A stretch of DNA of 64,000 nt from JAKZRT01 sp965247915 (lineage in GTDB: Bacteria > Pseudomonadota > Alphaproteobacteria > Rhodobacterales > Rhodobacteraceae). A model generated the notes under the pieces. The model worked only from the letters and a program-made list of their open reading frames with translations. It was not told where the DNA came from and made no database searches. Positions 1-8,430 of the stretch are shown here, in pieces. The first letter of the stretch is position 1. Each line of letters starts with the position of its first letter. The stretch is from contig OZ252048.1 of NCBI GenBank assembly GCA_965247915.1, forward strand, positions 1,488,001 through 1,552,000. Reading direction: 5' to 3'. The position numbers and the translations under genes are program-made.

Positions 1-302
1 TTCGCGTAAAGGAGAGCGACCGGATCGACGCCATGGCCCGGGGGCTGGAGGCCAATGGTGCAAGGATTGAGGAAACGGACGACCTGTTGGCGGTGGATGG
101 CATGGGTCCGGGTGGTCTGCCCGGTGGCGCGCAGGTCGAAGCGCGGCTGGATCACCGGATCGCGATGGCGTTCATGGTCGCCGGAATGGCGTCGAAAAAG
201 CCGATATCGGTTGATGATGCGTCGCCGATAGCGACCTCGTTTCCCGATTTCGAGGCACTTATGTCGAAGCTGGGTGCGCGTCTGGAGAGGAGCAACCGAT
301 GA
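1..302 (+). CDS. aroA: 3-phosphoshikimate 1-carboxyvinyltransferase (EPSP synthase), 3' end only
   Basis: This is the C-terminal ~100 residues of EPSP synthase, the shikimate-pathway enzyme that joins PEP to shikimate-3-phosphate. The open frame runs in from the window edge and begins RVKESDRIDAMARGL, the conserved (L)RVKESDR motif of the C-terminal domain. It continues with the DHRIAM(A)F segment and ends ...EALMSKLGARLERSNR. The stop codon overlaps the ATG of the next gene by four bases (ATGA), so aroA, the GFA gene and cmk probably form one operon. The aroA-cmk-rpsA order matches other Rhodobacteraceae. The N-terminal part lies outside the window. Confidence 0.93.
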   Translation, partial: RVKESDRIDAMARGLEANGARIEETDDLLAVDGMGPGGLPGGAQVEARLDHRIAMAFMVAGMASKKPISVDDASPIATSFPDFEALMSKLGARLERSNR

Positions 303-700
303 ACCAGGGCGGATGTTTGTGCGGCGCGGTCCGGTTTACGGTCGACGGACCGCTCAGGCCGGTGGTGGCCTGTCATTGCAGCCAGTGCCGCAAGGCAACG
401 GGCCACCATTATGCCGCCACTTCGGCGAACCGCGAGAATATTGAGATCACCGGCGAAGTCAGTTGGTACCGATCGTCGGAATGGGCGCGCCGGGGGTTCT
501 GCGCAACTTGCGGGTCGAACCTTTTCTGGGACGGGCCGGGCGAAAATCTGTCGATCCTTGCCGGGTCGCTGGACGCGCCGACCGGTCTGGCGCTGGTCGG
601 GCATATCTATTGCGCGGACAAGGGCGATTACTATGACATTGCTGATGGGCTTCCCCAGGCGGCAGAGCGTGACCCGGACCTGACCACGATGATGACATGA
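299..700 (+). CDS. GFA (glutathione-dependent formaldehyde-activating / CENP-V) family protein
   Basis: A 133-residue zinc protein of the GFA/CENP-V fold. The zinc ligands are visible: CLC at residues 6-8, CHCSQC at 25-30 and FCATCGSN around 67-74. Length is typical for a single-domain family member. Despite the family name, most members are uncharacterised and few have formaldehyde/glutathione activity, so the substrate is unknown. It overlaps the aroA stop by 4 nt and its own stop overlaps the cmk start by 4 nt, which indicates tight translational coupling between two core enzymes. Confidence 0.85.
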   Translation: MNQGGCLCGAVRFTVDGPLRPVVACHCSQCRKATGHHYAATSANRENIEITGEVSWYRSSEWARRGFCATCGSNLFWDGPGENLSILAGSLDAPTGLALVGHIYCADKGDYYDIADGLPQAAERDPDLTTMMT

Positions 701-1323
701 GCTTTACCGTCGCCATCGACGGGCCTGCGGCGGCGGGCAAAGGGACGATCGCGAAAGCGGTGGCTGCGGCCTTCGGCTTTGCCCATCTCGACACCGGGCT
801 GCTTTATCGCGCCGTGGGGGCCAAGGTGCTGGACGGGGCCAGCCCGGTTGATGCCGCGCGTTCGCTGACGGCCACCGACCTGAGGCGCGACGACCTGCGC
901 AGCGGTCGGGCAGGCGAGGCTGCCAGCCAGGTTGCGGCCGTCCCCGAAGTCAGGTCCGCGTTATTGGAATTTCAGCGAACATTCGCCGCGCAGGATGGCG
1001 GCGCGGTTCTGGACGGGCGCGACATCGGGACCGTGATCTGTCCCGACGCCGACGTAAAGCTGTTCGTCACCGCATCGGATGATGTCCGGGCGGAACGGCG
1101 GTGGCGCGAACTTGCCGGACTGGGTGAGGCAGTGACCAGGCATGAGGTTCTGGACGACCTGCGCGCCCGCGACAGGCGCGACCGCGACCGCGCCTTCGCG
1201 CCGCTTGCCGTCGCTAAGGACGCCTTGACCTTGGACACTTCGACAATGACCTTAGATCAGGCCGCGGCCAGAGCGATTGCCTTGGTCCGCGAAAAAATGC
1301 CCGAAAGTCATGCCAGCCGGTAA
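697..1323 (+). CDS. cmk: (d)CMP kinase
   Basis: Cytidylate kinase phosphorylates CMP/dCMP to the diphosphates for nucleotide recycling. The 208-residue protein starts MSFTVAIDGPAAAGKGTIAK, with the P-loop GPAAAGKGT at about residues 9-17. The HLDTGLLYRAV segment, the DGRDIGTVICPDADVKLFVTAS segment and the C-terminal RDRRDRDRAFAPL segment are family hallmarks. Length is close to the usual 210-230. The start overlaps the upstream stop (ATGA). Cmk directly upstream of rpsA is widespread in proteobacteria, but here about 7.3 kb of protease, IS and regulator genes lie between them. Confidence 0.95.
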   Translation: MSFTVAIDGPAAAGKGTIAKAVAAAFGFAHLDTGLLYRAVGAKVLDGASPVDAARSLTATDLRRDDLRSGRAGEAASQVAAVPEVRSALLEFQRTFAAQDGGAVLDGRDIGTVICPDADVKLFVTASDDVRAERRWRELAGLGEAVTRHEVLDDLRARDRRDRDRAFAPLAVAKDALTLDTSTMTLDQAAARAIALVREKMPESHASR

Positions 1324-1501
1324 TATTGCAGCCCCCGGGGGGCGTCTTTTCCTTGCTGTACGCCGCCCTTCGTGATTCACTGTCGAGCAAGGCGATTTCG
1401 CAGGCGATCCAAAATTGCCACGATCTTGACGCCGGGGGGCAAGGTTGACGAAAAGTGCATAAGTTTCCGCCAATTTCAGGTGCTTCGAGGGAACCCGGGT
1501 T

Positions 1502-2065
1502 ATGAGTTATCAACTGAGCGGCTATAAATGGGGCCCCAACGCCTATGGAACCATTGGCGATACAATTTACTGGAACGCATCGATCACAAGCGGGCTAGGC
1601 TACGACACCAATCTTTACAGCCAGTCCCAGTTTGACACGGCACTGGCGGGTGCCTTTCAGGCGTGGGAAGACATTTCGCAGCTCGATTTTGAATATACCG
1701 CGAGCGCCGCTGCGTCCGACATCGATATCTGGATGGAGTTTCTTGCCGGACCAACAATCGGCGCAGCCACGATTTCCTTTTTTCCGGACACACCTTTTGG
1801 ACAGATAGTCTCGGGTGAGATCAGGCTGGACAGCAGCGAACAATGGGCACCCGTTGGCGAAACGGATCTCAATTTCTATGCGGTCGCGTTGCATGAGATC
1901 GGCCATGTGATCGGCCTTGAGCATGTACCTGACGCGTCCGAAATCATGAATGCCTCGGTGTCGGTGTCGGCGTTGGATCTTGGCGACGGTGATATTCTTG
2001 GTACGCGGGTGCTTTATGGCGGGGCACCTCGATTTATTGACATTCTGAGGGCATATTATGCCTGA
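1502..2065 (+). CDS. matrixin-type (M10) zinc metalloprotease
   Basis: A 187-residue putative zinc endopeptidase. It contains HEIGHVIGLEH (residues 131-141), the HExxHxxGxxH zinc-binding motif of metzincins, followed by EIMN at about 147-150, which fits the Met-turn. No N-terminal signal peptide is visible. Many rhodobacterial members of this family are type I-secreted, but no RTX nonapeptide repeats follow here, so export is uncertain. The fold could be a minimal catalytic domain. The gene ends about 100 bp before an IS5-type transposase, and a C-terminal extension may have been lost, though the protein ends at a normal stop. Specificity is unknown. Confidence 0.8.
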   Translation: MSYQLSGYKWGPNAYGTIGDTIYWNASITSGLGYDTNLYSQSQFDTALAGAFQAWEDISQLDFEYTASAAASDIDIWMEFLAGPTIGAATISFFPDTPFGQIVSGEIRLDSSEQWAPVGETDLNFYAVALHEIGHVIGLEHVPDASEIMNASVSVSALDLGDGDILGTRVLYGGAPRFIDILRAYYA

Positions 2066-2171
2066 TTTCGGTTCTATCGGCCATCGGCACGCTGGGTTTT
2101 AGGTGGTCAGTCTCGATCCTTAATCCGCGCCGGGCATTGGTGGCGCAGATCGCCACAGCATCCTCGTGTTT

Positions 2172-3224
2172 TCATACCGGGAATGGGTTTAGGCGGTGCA
2201 ACTGGCCAAGCCGCCGGATGTTGTAGGCAAGGTTCTTCATCCCGATCCTGGCCCTGGCCCGCGCCAGACCGATGGTTCGCACCAGCGTGCCACCCATGTC
2301 GTTCGCCTGCGCGCCGAACACATGCTCGACACGGACACGAACCGAGGATTTCGTCCTGTTGCTTTTCATTGCCTGTTCGGTCAGAGGCCTGCCCCGTTTG
2401 CCCTTGCGGTGGATGCGGCTTGTCAGTCCTCTCGCCCTGAGCTTCGCCTCGATTTCTTCCGACCGGTAGGCCGCATCTGCCCAGACCCTGGAGGCGGTGT
2501 TGCCGCGCATCAGCAACTCGTCCACCACCTGGCTGTCGTGAACGGCAGCGCCCGTGACGTGATAGCGCCGGATCAGTTTGTGCTTACGATCGACATTCAC
2601 ATGGTTCTTGTAGCCATAGTGGCTTTTGCCGTGCTTTTTGGTCCAGCGTGCATCAACGTCCTTCTGTGATCGCTTGGCAGGCTTGTTTTCCCAGTCTTCC
2701 GGCACCTCGCCACCCTTGATCGCCGCGTTTTCCGCGCGCGTGTTGTGGTTGCGCGGCACCGGCACGATGGACGCGTCCAGTATCTGGCCGCCCCGTGCAA
2801 TGTAGCCCTGCCGCGCCAGATGTCCGTCAAAGAGTTTGAACAAATCATCCACCTTGCCCGCCTGCGCCAGCGCCTCGCGATACAGCCACACGGTCTTTGC
2901 GTCCGGCACCCGGTCACCAAGACCAAGACCCAGAAAACGCATAAACGAAAGCCGGTCCCGGATCTGGTATTCGACCTGATCGTCCGAAAGGTTGTAAAGC
3001 GCGCTCAGAACCAGGGTTTTGAACATCAGTACCGCGTCCATCGGCTTGCGCCCCGCGCGTGATTTCCGCTCACTTTCAGGCTTGCGCCAGACCTGCTCCA
3101 GAAGCGGGCGGAACTCTTCCCACGGTACAACTGCATTGATCTCGACCAGCGAGTCCTTCTTCGCATCCAGGCTCTCGTAACGATCTGAAAGATCAAAAAA
3201 GCCCATCTGTGCCTTGACTGCCAT
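2172..3224 (-). CDS. IS5-family transposase
   Basis: A full-length 350-residue DDE transposase. The N-terminal half carries the DUF772-like segment (SRAGRKPMDAVLMFKTLVLSALYNLSDDQVEYQIRDRLSFMRFLGL). The catalytic part contains ILDASIVPVPRN (first Asp), VWADAAYRSEE (second Asp) and VEHVFG (Glu region). A GGAGGG ribosome site lies directly upstream of the ATG. I could not find convincing terminal inverted repeats or a target duplication by eye in the flanks (2066-2171 and 3225-3270), so element borders are left open. Likely intact. Confidence 0.9.
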   Translation of the reverse strand: MAVKAQMGFFDLSDRYESLDAKKDSLVEINAVVPWEEFRPLLEQVWRKPESERKSRAGRKPMDAVLMFKTLVLSALYNLSDDQVEYQIRDRLSFMRFLGLGLGDRVPDAKTVWLYREALAQAGKVDDLFKLFDGHLARQGYIARGGQILDASIVPVPRNHNTRAENAAIKGGEVPEDWENKPAKRSQKDVDARWTKKHGKSHYGYKNHVNVDRKHKLIRRYHVTGAAVHDSQVVDELLMRGNTASRVWADAAYRSEEIEAKLRARGLTSRIHRKGKRGRPLTEQAMKSNRTKSSVRVRVEHVFGAQANDMGGTLVRTIGLARARARIGMKNLAYNIRRLGQLHRLNPFPV

Positions 3225-3269
3225 CCCTCCGCCGCATCATCCTGCAAATCTACAGCGCGTTCACGCCAG

Positions 3270-3611
3270 ATGCAATTTATAGAGGTGCCCGGCGATGAGG
3301 AAGGTGCAGTTGTGCCGCCCGCCGAGGAAGACCCAATTGCGGCTTCGGGCGGCGGGCTCGGCTTCGGTCTGATCGCGGTCATTCTGGGCGCAATTGCCGC
3401 CCTGCTGGGACTTGGTCCGGGCGGGATACTGGCGGCAGCGGCGCTGAAGTCTGGCGACGATGATCCGGAAGACGCGGACGCACCCGAAGACCGCGTGCTT
3501 CTGACCGATCTGATCCCATCGACCGGGGCCCTGGCCGAATTTGAGCACGTTCTGCATGATATGGACGACGATGAAGACGACCAGGCGCAGGATCTTCTGA
3601 CGCTGGTCTGA
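3270..3611 (+). CDS. hypothetical protein with one hydrophobic segment and acidic tail, possibly the 3' remnant of an IS-interrupted gene
   Basis: Not recognised. The 113-residue frame has a Gly/Ala/Leu hydrophobic stretch (residues ~28-60, GLGFGLIAVILGAIAALLGL core) and an acidic C-terminus (GDDDPEDADAPED, MDDDEDDQAQD). No good ribosome site precedes the ATG. The same frame stays open upstream at least to position 3228, right up to the IS5-type transposase start. This could be the distal part of a gene cut by the IS, but no matching proximal half is evident left of the IS. Confidence 0.4.
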   Translation: MQFIEVPGDEEGAVVPPAEEDPIAASGGGLGFGLIAVILGAIAALLGLGPGGILAAAALKSGDDDPEDADAPEDRVLLTDLIPSTGALAEFEHVLHDMDDDEDDQAQDLLTLV

Positions 3612-3657
3612 ATTGGCGGACGAACGCTGACATCCCTTGTTCGCCCGCGACCGCAAT

Positions 3658-3867
3658 TTATTTCGAATACCAGCGGTGCTGACCAAAGCGGCTGTAGAAC
3701 GCCGTATCAGCCTCGTCCCGCGTGATCCCCATGTCCGCAAGATGGTGATCTTCGGTTCGCTTCAGTTCTTGGGCTTCGCGGTAGGCGGCGTCGTGGCGCA
3801 GCAGCCATTGAAGCGGGTGGAATGAAAAGGATGTAATCGGCCGGGTCTGCGATGCTGAATGTGCCAT
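3658..3867 (-). CDS. DUF1127 domain protein
   Basis: A 69-residue protein whose C-terminal part (LQWLLRHDAAYREAQELK, then HHLADMGITRDEAD and FYSRFGQ) matches the DUF1127 (YjiS-like) pattern: a basic/aromatic helix followed by L-x-D-x-G-[IL]-x-R-x-E. Proteins of this family are small, often stress-induced and in alphaproteobacteria some bind RNA or affect phosphate and carbon metabolism; the role of this one is not known. Its upstream region is now occupied by an IS1595 element inserted about 110 bp from the start codon. Confidence 0.75.
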   Translation of the reverse strand: MAHSASQTRPITSFSFHPLQWLLRHDAAYREAQELKRTEDHHLADMGITRDEADTAFYSRFGQHRWYSK

Positions 3868-3983
3868 TTGGGTTTCCTGGGTTCATGTTGATTTGATGAG
3901 GCCACAGTGCAGGTCGGGTGTAATCACAGCGCAAAACTTTGCGGTCGCATCAACCGCGCAGCGTAAATTTTGCGTAAAATTTT

Positions 3984-5013
3984 GGCTCAGTTTACGAACT
4001 GTATGCATGGCGTGTGATAGCAGCGGCCAAACAGGCTCGCGGCGAGGTCTGTGGTGTGAGTTTGATGAGATGAAACCATTGCAGGTAGTTGTCGAGATAT
4101 TTTGTTGCGATGCCACGGTAGCGGCGCAGGAAATCCTTCAGTTGGCTGTGGCGGCTGTTGACCGTCTGAATATGAAAGGCGCCCCGGGCCCGTTCGCCGG
4201 CTGACAGATTGAGGGCTTCGTGGCGAACGCCCATTGCTGTCGCGCAGGGCGGATAGCCGCGGTGACCGTCGGACACCAGCACGATGTCCCTGTCGACGAC
4301 CGGGCTGATCGCCTGTTTCAGCGTGTCGGCATTAACCACCGGAAGAACCGTGCTGAATGTCGTGCCATTACGGTCGGCAGCCACTAGAACCGGCACCTGT
4401 TCGCACGACAGGCCGCGCTTGCCAGCCTTGCCGCCTCTTTTGCGGGGCTTGCTGTCGAGGGTTCTCTGTCCCTTGTGGCTCTCCAGAACATAGGTTTCAT
4501 CGACCTCGACGATCCCTTTGAGCTTTTGCGGGGCCTTCTTTGCAGCCTCCAGAAACCGGTGACGCCAACGGAATGCCGTGTTGACGGCAAGATTACAGTG
4601 ATCGGCTGACGCCCGAACCGTTTCTCCCGCAGCCAGGCATCCGCCAAAGGCCAACCATCGGTCTTTGTAGTGAAGCCCGGACAAGGGCGTGCCGGTAGCG
4701 GCGTTGAATGTGCGCCGACAGATCTTGCACTGGTAACGACGCAGGCCCCGTGCCTTGCCCCGTGACACCGCACCGGGCTTGCCGCAATGCGGACAGTGCC
4801 TATCAGCATCCACCGCAAGTTCGACCGCGGCAAGCGAGGAACCCGACCCTGTCCGCCCTGAAAATACCGCTTCGGCCTCTCTACGCTGTGCAGCGCTGAG
4901 GCTGTCTATCCCGGCAAGCCAGCACTGAAATTGTTCATTGTCCATCGACATTCGCTATCTCCCTGAATCCAAAAAGAACATACCATGAACACATACAGTT
5001 CGTAAACTGAGCC
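3984..5013 (-). mobile_element. IS1595-family insertion sequence (ISXO2-like transposase), complete
   Basis: A complete 1030-bp element. Perfect 22-bp terminal inverted repeats lie at 3984-4005 and 4992-5013 (outer bases GGCTCAGTTTACGAAC...). They are flanked by an exact 8-bp direct repeat AAAATTTT at 3976-3983 and 5014-5021. Eight-base duplications are typical of IS1595 elements. The clean duplication implies a simple, fairly recent transposition into the intergenic space between the DUF1127 gene and the SARP regulator gene. Confidence 0.95.
3992..4951 (-). CDS. IS1595-family transposase
   Basis: A 319-residue transposase with an N-terminal zinc ribbon (CPHCGKP ... YQCKICRRTF) and an ISXO2-like catalytic domain. 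Likely catalytic residues lie in VEVDETYV and LVSDGHRGY, with the last in the TVNSRHSQLKDFLRRYRGI segment; this family uses a DDN/DDH-like triad. It fills almost the whole element, and the reading frame is intact, so the IS may be active. Confidence 0.92.
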   Translation of the reverse strand: MSMDNEQFQCWLAGIDSLSAAQRREAEAVFSGRTGSGSSLAAVELAVDADRHCPHCGKPGAVSRGKARGLRRYQCKICRRTFNAATGTPLSGLHYKDRWLAFGGCLAAGETVRASADHCNLAVNTAFRWRHRFLEAAKKAPQKLKGIVEVDETYVLESHKGQRTLDSKPRKRGGKAGKRGLSCEQVPVLVAADRNGTTFSTVLPVVNADTLKQAISPVVDRDIVLVSDGHRGYPPCATAMGVRHEALNLSAGERARGAFHIQTVNSRHSQLKDFLRRYRGIATKYLDNYLQWFHLIKLTPQTSPRACLAAAITRHAYSS

Positions 5014-5063
5014 AAAATTTTTGGATCGCTGTTATTTTTTTTTGGGATAAGGAGATTCGCGAC

Positions 5064-6836
5064 ATGATCCAGATTCACTTGCTCGGACGATTTTCTGCCC
5101 AGTCAGATGACGGATCATCGCGGAACTTGCGGCGAAAGTCGGAATGTCTGATCTGTCTCATAGCACTGAGCGATGGGCTGGAAGTTACCCGCGAAATGGC
5201 CGCCGGTCTGATTTGGTCGGACCGTGGCGAAGACCAGGCCCGCGCCAGTCTGCGCCAGGAACTTGCGGTGCTGCGCTGCACCCTGGGCGACGGCGTCATT
5301 GTCACAACCAAACGATCGATCCGGCTGGACCCGGACCGCGTATCAATCGACGTTATTGATTTCCGTCTGCACGCGGTTGTGGATTCTCCGCAATCGCTGG
5401 AGGTTGCGGCAACGCTTTATGCCGGACCACTGATGGAAGGCCATGATTCCAAGTCCGAGGGATTTGAAGACTGGGTCGCGGTCGAACGGCGCGCGTTTGA
5501 AAACGAGGCGCTCGGCGTGACGATGCGCCTTGCCCAGCAACAACTGAAGGCCGGGTTTGCGGATCAGGCCGGCAAATGGGCGGAACTTGCGATCCGCATT
5601 GACCCGCTGCGCGAGAAAAGTCACCTTTTGGCGATTGAGGCGCTTGCCCAATCAGGCGACCGGGCCGCAGCGATTGCAAAATTCGCCGATTTCGAGGCGC
5701 TGATGAAAGCCGAGCTTGGGGTGGAGCCGGGCGGGCGGATCGCCGAGCTTGGGCAAAACCTGAAAAACGGCGAAGACGAAATTTGGCACGCTCCGGCGGG
5801 CGCGCGAAGCGTGCCGGCTTCGGTGCTGAAAGGTTTGTTCAGTGGCAGGGCGGCGGTGGCGGTGCTGCCATTTCGATGCCTCAGCAGCGCTGAAGGCGAC
5901 ACTTTTTTTGCTGATGGCGTTACCGAGGATGTGGTCAACGGGCTGGCGGCCTGGCGCTGGTTCCCGGTGATCGGTCGCTACACGACCGATCATTATCGCG
6001 AAGCATCCAATGGCCTTGACGCGCTGGCCAGCGAAACCGGCGCGCGCTATGTCATCGACGGGTCGATCCGGCGCGCCGGGTCAAAGTTCCGGGTCACCAA
6101 ATTTCAGAGCGGCCATTCCTTTGGCACAAGCAAAGACAATGTCGCCGCGTTGGCGATGTTTCGCGACGCTGCGGTGCGCGACCCAAACTCCAGTGACGCG
6201 CTTAGCGGCATCGCCACTTGCCATTGGCACGACGCGATCAACAGTTGGTCGCCCGATCCGGCGAAATCCGGTGAAAGTGCCAGTCGCCGGGCCAAGCAAG
6301 CGATTGCGCTGGACAGCACAAACTACGTGGCGCTTGGCACCATATCGATCATTCAGACCTTCGGTGAACATGATATTCCCACGGCCGAGGTAACGGCCCG
6401 CGAGGCGCTGGACATGAACCCGTCGGACATCGTGACCCGGCATTATCTGGTCTGCAGTCTGGAGTTTGGCGGCAAGTTCGACGAGGCGATCGAGCAATGC
6501 AGCTATATGATGGCACTAAACCCGCGCGCCCCGGGGCTGTCGGTTTTGTACGGCGATCTGTCGACCTGCCTGCTGCTGGCCGGCAAGGCGGCAGAGGCGG
6601 TTGAGTATTCGCACAAGTCGATGGTTGCCGACCCGAGTTACGCGCGCGGCCGCCAGCGCCTGATCGCGGCGCTGGTGGCGGCGGGTGAAAGGTCGGAAGC
6701 CAAGGCTGAGCTCGAAATCTTGCAGGCGGCGATGCCGGCGTTCGGCCTGGATTATGTCAGGCGGACCTATCCGTTCGTGCATGAAAAGCATCTGAATATG
6801 TATTTGCAGAATTTCGCCGAGTTGGGAGTTAGTTGA
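5064..6836 (+). CDS. SARP/BTAD-type transcriptional regulator with TolB-like and TPR regions (internally shortened)
   Basis: A 590-residue regulator. Residues ~1-95 form an OmpR-like winged helix of the SARP type (IHLLGRFSAQSDDGSSRNLRRKSECLICLIALSDG). Residues ~100-235 are a bacterial transcriptional activation (BTAD) domain. Residues ~265-345 match the TolB-like N-terminal segment often seen in alphaproteobacterial cyclases and regulators (AVAVLPFRCLSS ... FFADGVTEDVVNGLA ... GARYVIDGSIRRAGSKFRVT). TPR repeats fill the rest. Related proteins carry about 75-90 residues between the RVT strand and the first TPR that are absent here (near residue 350). It is the first gene of a probable operon with DUF1326 and DUF2182 genes. 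The IS1595 copy ends 50 bp upstream of its ATG, so its native promoter may be displaced. Confidence 0.82.
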   Translation: MIQIHLLGRFSAQSDDGSSRNLRRKSECLICLIALSDGLEVTREMAAGLIWSDRGEDQARASLRQELAVLRCTLGDGVIVTTKRSIRLDPDRVSIDVIDFRLHAVVDSPQSLEVAATLYAGPLMEGHDSKSEGFEDWVAVERRAFENEALGVTMRLAQQQLKAGFADQAGKWAELAIRIDPLREKSHLLAIEALAQSGDRAAAIAKFADFEALMKAELGVEPGGRIAELGQNLKNGEDEIWHAPAGARSVPASVLKGLFSGRAAVAVLPFRCLSSAEGDTFFADGVTEDVVNGLAAWRWFPVIGRYTTDHYREASNGLDALASETGARYVIDGSIRRAGSKFRVTKFQSGHSFGTSKDNVAALAMFRDAAVRDPNSSDALSGIATCHWHDAINSWSPDPAKSGESASRRAKQAIALDSTNYVALGTISIIQTFGEHDIPTAEVTAREALDMNPSDIVTRHYLVCSLEFGGKFDEAIEQCSYMMALNPRAPGLSVLYGDLSTCLLLAGKAAEAVEYSHKSMVADPSYARGRQRLIAALVAAGERSEAKAELEILQAAMPAFGLDYVRRTYPFVHEKHLNMYLQNFAELGVS

Positions 6837-6904
6837 GTTGCAAGAATGGCCGTCGAAGACGGGCGATGTGCTCGTCACAAACAATGAAAAAGGAGATTGG
6901 AACG

Positions 6905-7543
6905 ATGACTGAGTGGAGTATTCAGGGCCAAGAAATGGTCAATTGTAACTGCAATTTCGGTTGCCCTTGCCAGTTTGGCGTGCTGCCAACCGGCGGCATT
7001 TGCGAAGCAGCTATAGTTTACGACATTGCCAAGGGCCACTACGGTGACGTCAATCTGGACGGTCTGCGCGCCGCAGGCGTTTACAAATGGCCAGGTGCAA
7101 TCCACGAGGGCAATGGCCATATGCAACTGATTATCGACCCAAAGGCCGATGCCGATCAGCGGGCCGCGCTGCAGGCCATAATATTCGGCGAAGACACCGA
7201 AGAAATGGCAACGATGTGGTTTGTCTACTCAAAGATGAGCCCGAACAAGCACGAAACGCTTTACGCCCCGATTTCGCTGGACATGAACGCGACCGACCGG
7301 ATCGGCAGCGCCAATGTGGCGGGTGTGTTTGAAATCGCCGTAAAACCGGTGCCCAACATTGTCAGCGGCGATCCCCATCGCGTCGGCATTAATCTTCCGA
7401 ATGGATTTGAATTTACCCATGCAGAAGTGGCCAGTGGCAGAACCAAGACAACCGGCGGCGATATTTCTTTGGAGAAAAACAGCGACACCCACGCCCATTT
7501 CGCCAGCCTGCATCTGACCGGTGCCGGGGTCGTGCGCCACTAG
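6905..7543 (+). CDS. DUF1326 domain protein
   Basis: A 212-residue protein of the DUF1326 family. The start chosen is MTEWSIQGQEM, preceded by AAGGAG at good spacing; an upstream in-frame ATG would add 24 unsupported residues. The cysteine cluster NCNCNFGCPCQFG (Cys 14, 16, 20, 22) is the family signature and suggests metal or thiol chemistry. No signal peptide. DUF1326 genes often sit beside DUF2182 genes, as here with 9 bp between them, so the two products probably work together. Biochemical function is not established. Confidence 0.85.
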   Translation: MTEWSIQGQEMVNCNCNFGCPCQFGVLPTGGICEAAIVYDIAKGHYGDVNLDGLRAAGVYKWPGAIHEGNGHMQLIIDPKADADQRAALQAIIFGEDTEEMATMWFVYSKMSPNKHETLYAPISLDMNATDRIGSANVAGVFEIAVKPVPNIVSGDPHRVGINLPNGFEFTHAEVASGRTKTTGGDISLEKNSDTHAHFASLHLTGAGVVRH

Positions 7544-7552
7544 GACAGGCAC

Positions 7553-8380
7553 ATGTCCATTACAGGCCGCAACGTTTCAGGCGACCTAAGCCTGGTCGAG
7601 CGACTGGTTCGCCGCGACCGGATGATCGTTTTGGCCGCGGTCGCCGCGATCGTCCTGCTGGCCGGGATTTACACGGTTCTGGGGGTCGGCATGAACATGT
7701 CGGCCCTCGACATGACGCGGCTGTCGCGGCCAATGCAAACCGGCGGCGCAATTTGGACCCCGGCCTACGCCGCGCTGGTGGTCTTGATGTGGTGGATCAT
7801 GATGATCGCGATGATGACCCCGAGCGCGGCCCCGACGCTGCTGCTGTTCACCGCCCTGAAACGGCACGGCAAGGATAAGCCGGCGGCGGCTGTTTACGCG
7901 CTGGTATTCTTGGCCGGATACCTGCTGATCTGGGCGCTGTTCGCGCTGATTGCCAGCTTTCTGCAATGGGGGCTGGGCATGGCCGGGCTGGTTTCAGCGA
8001 TGACGATCAGCGCGCGCGCGTTGGCCGGCGCCGTGCTTTTGGGGGCCGGCCTGTATCAGTTTTCCGGCCTCAAGAACGCTTGCCTGAAACATTGCCGCTC
8101 ACCAGCCTATTTTCTGACCGAAAACCACCGGCCCGGTCGGCGCGGCGCGCTATTCATGGGCGCGCACCACGGCACCTATTGCCTGGGCTGTTGCTGGGCG
8201 CTGATGGCGCTCTTGTTTGTCGGCGGCATCATGAACCTCTATTGGATCGTCGGCCTGGCGCTGTATGTGATCGCCGAGAAAACTTTTCGCTGGGGCGAAA
8301 TCCTTGCCAGATCCGCAGGTGCGGCATTGATCGTCGCGGGTGGGTTGGTTTTGCTGTCGGCGGGATCGTCGTGGCCATAA
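7553..8380 (+). CDS. DUF2182 integral membrane protein, putative metal-binding
   Basis: A 275-residue inner-membrane protein with about six or seven hydrophobic segments. The conserved DUF2182 motif MWWIMMIAMMTPSAAP appears at about residues 83-98. A His/Cys-rich patch (GAHHGTYCLGCCWALM) lies near residues 200-216. The Met-rich and Cys-rich membrane motifs led to the family label predicted metal-binding; the metal and reaction are not known. It follows the DUF1326 gene by 9 bp and ends the SARP-led operon, with a hairpin terminator ~30 bp downstream. Confidence 0.85.
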   Translation: MSITGRNVSGDLSLVERLVRRDRMIVLAAVAAIVLLAGIYTVLGVGMNMSALDMTRLSRPMQTGGAIWTPAYAALVVLMWWIMMIAMMTPSAAPTLLLFTALKRHGKDKPAAAVYALVFLAGYLLIWALFALIASFLQWGLGMAGLVSAMTISARALAGAVLLGAGLYQFSGLKNACLKHCRSPAYFLTENHRPGRRGALFMGAHHGTYCLGCCWALMALLFVGGIMNLYWIVGLALYVIAEKTFRWGEILARSAGAALIVAGGLVLLSAGSSWP

Positions 8381-8406
8381 AATTCGCAACGGGCGACGAT
8401 ACCGAA

Positions 8407-8430
8407 ACCGCGCTTGGGCGCGGTATTTTG
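8407..8430 (+). terminator. probable Rho-independent terminator after the DUF2182 gene
   Basis: A 7-bp perfect stem ACCGCGC / GCGCGGT with a TTGG loop (8407-8424), followed by ATTTTG. It lies 26 bp after the DUF2182 stop codon and before the rpsA leader, so it probably separates the two transcription units. Confidence 0.6.

Noticed and set aside
1324..1501. GC-rich palindrome (GCCCCCGGGGGGC) after cmk as a terminator
   Set aside because: The two arms leave no room for a loop of at least three bases with a stable stem, so it is not a convincing terminator.
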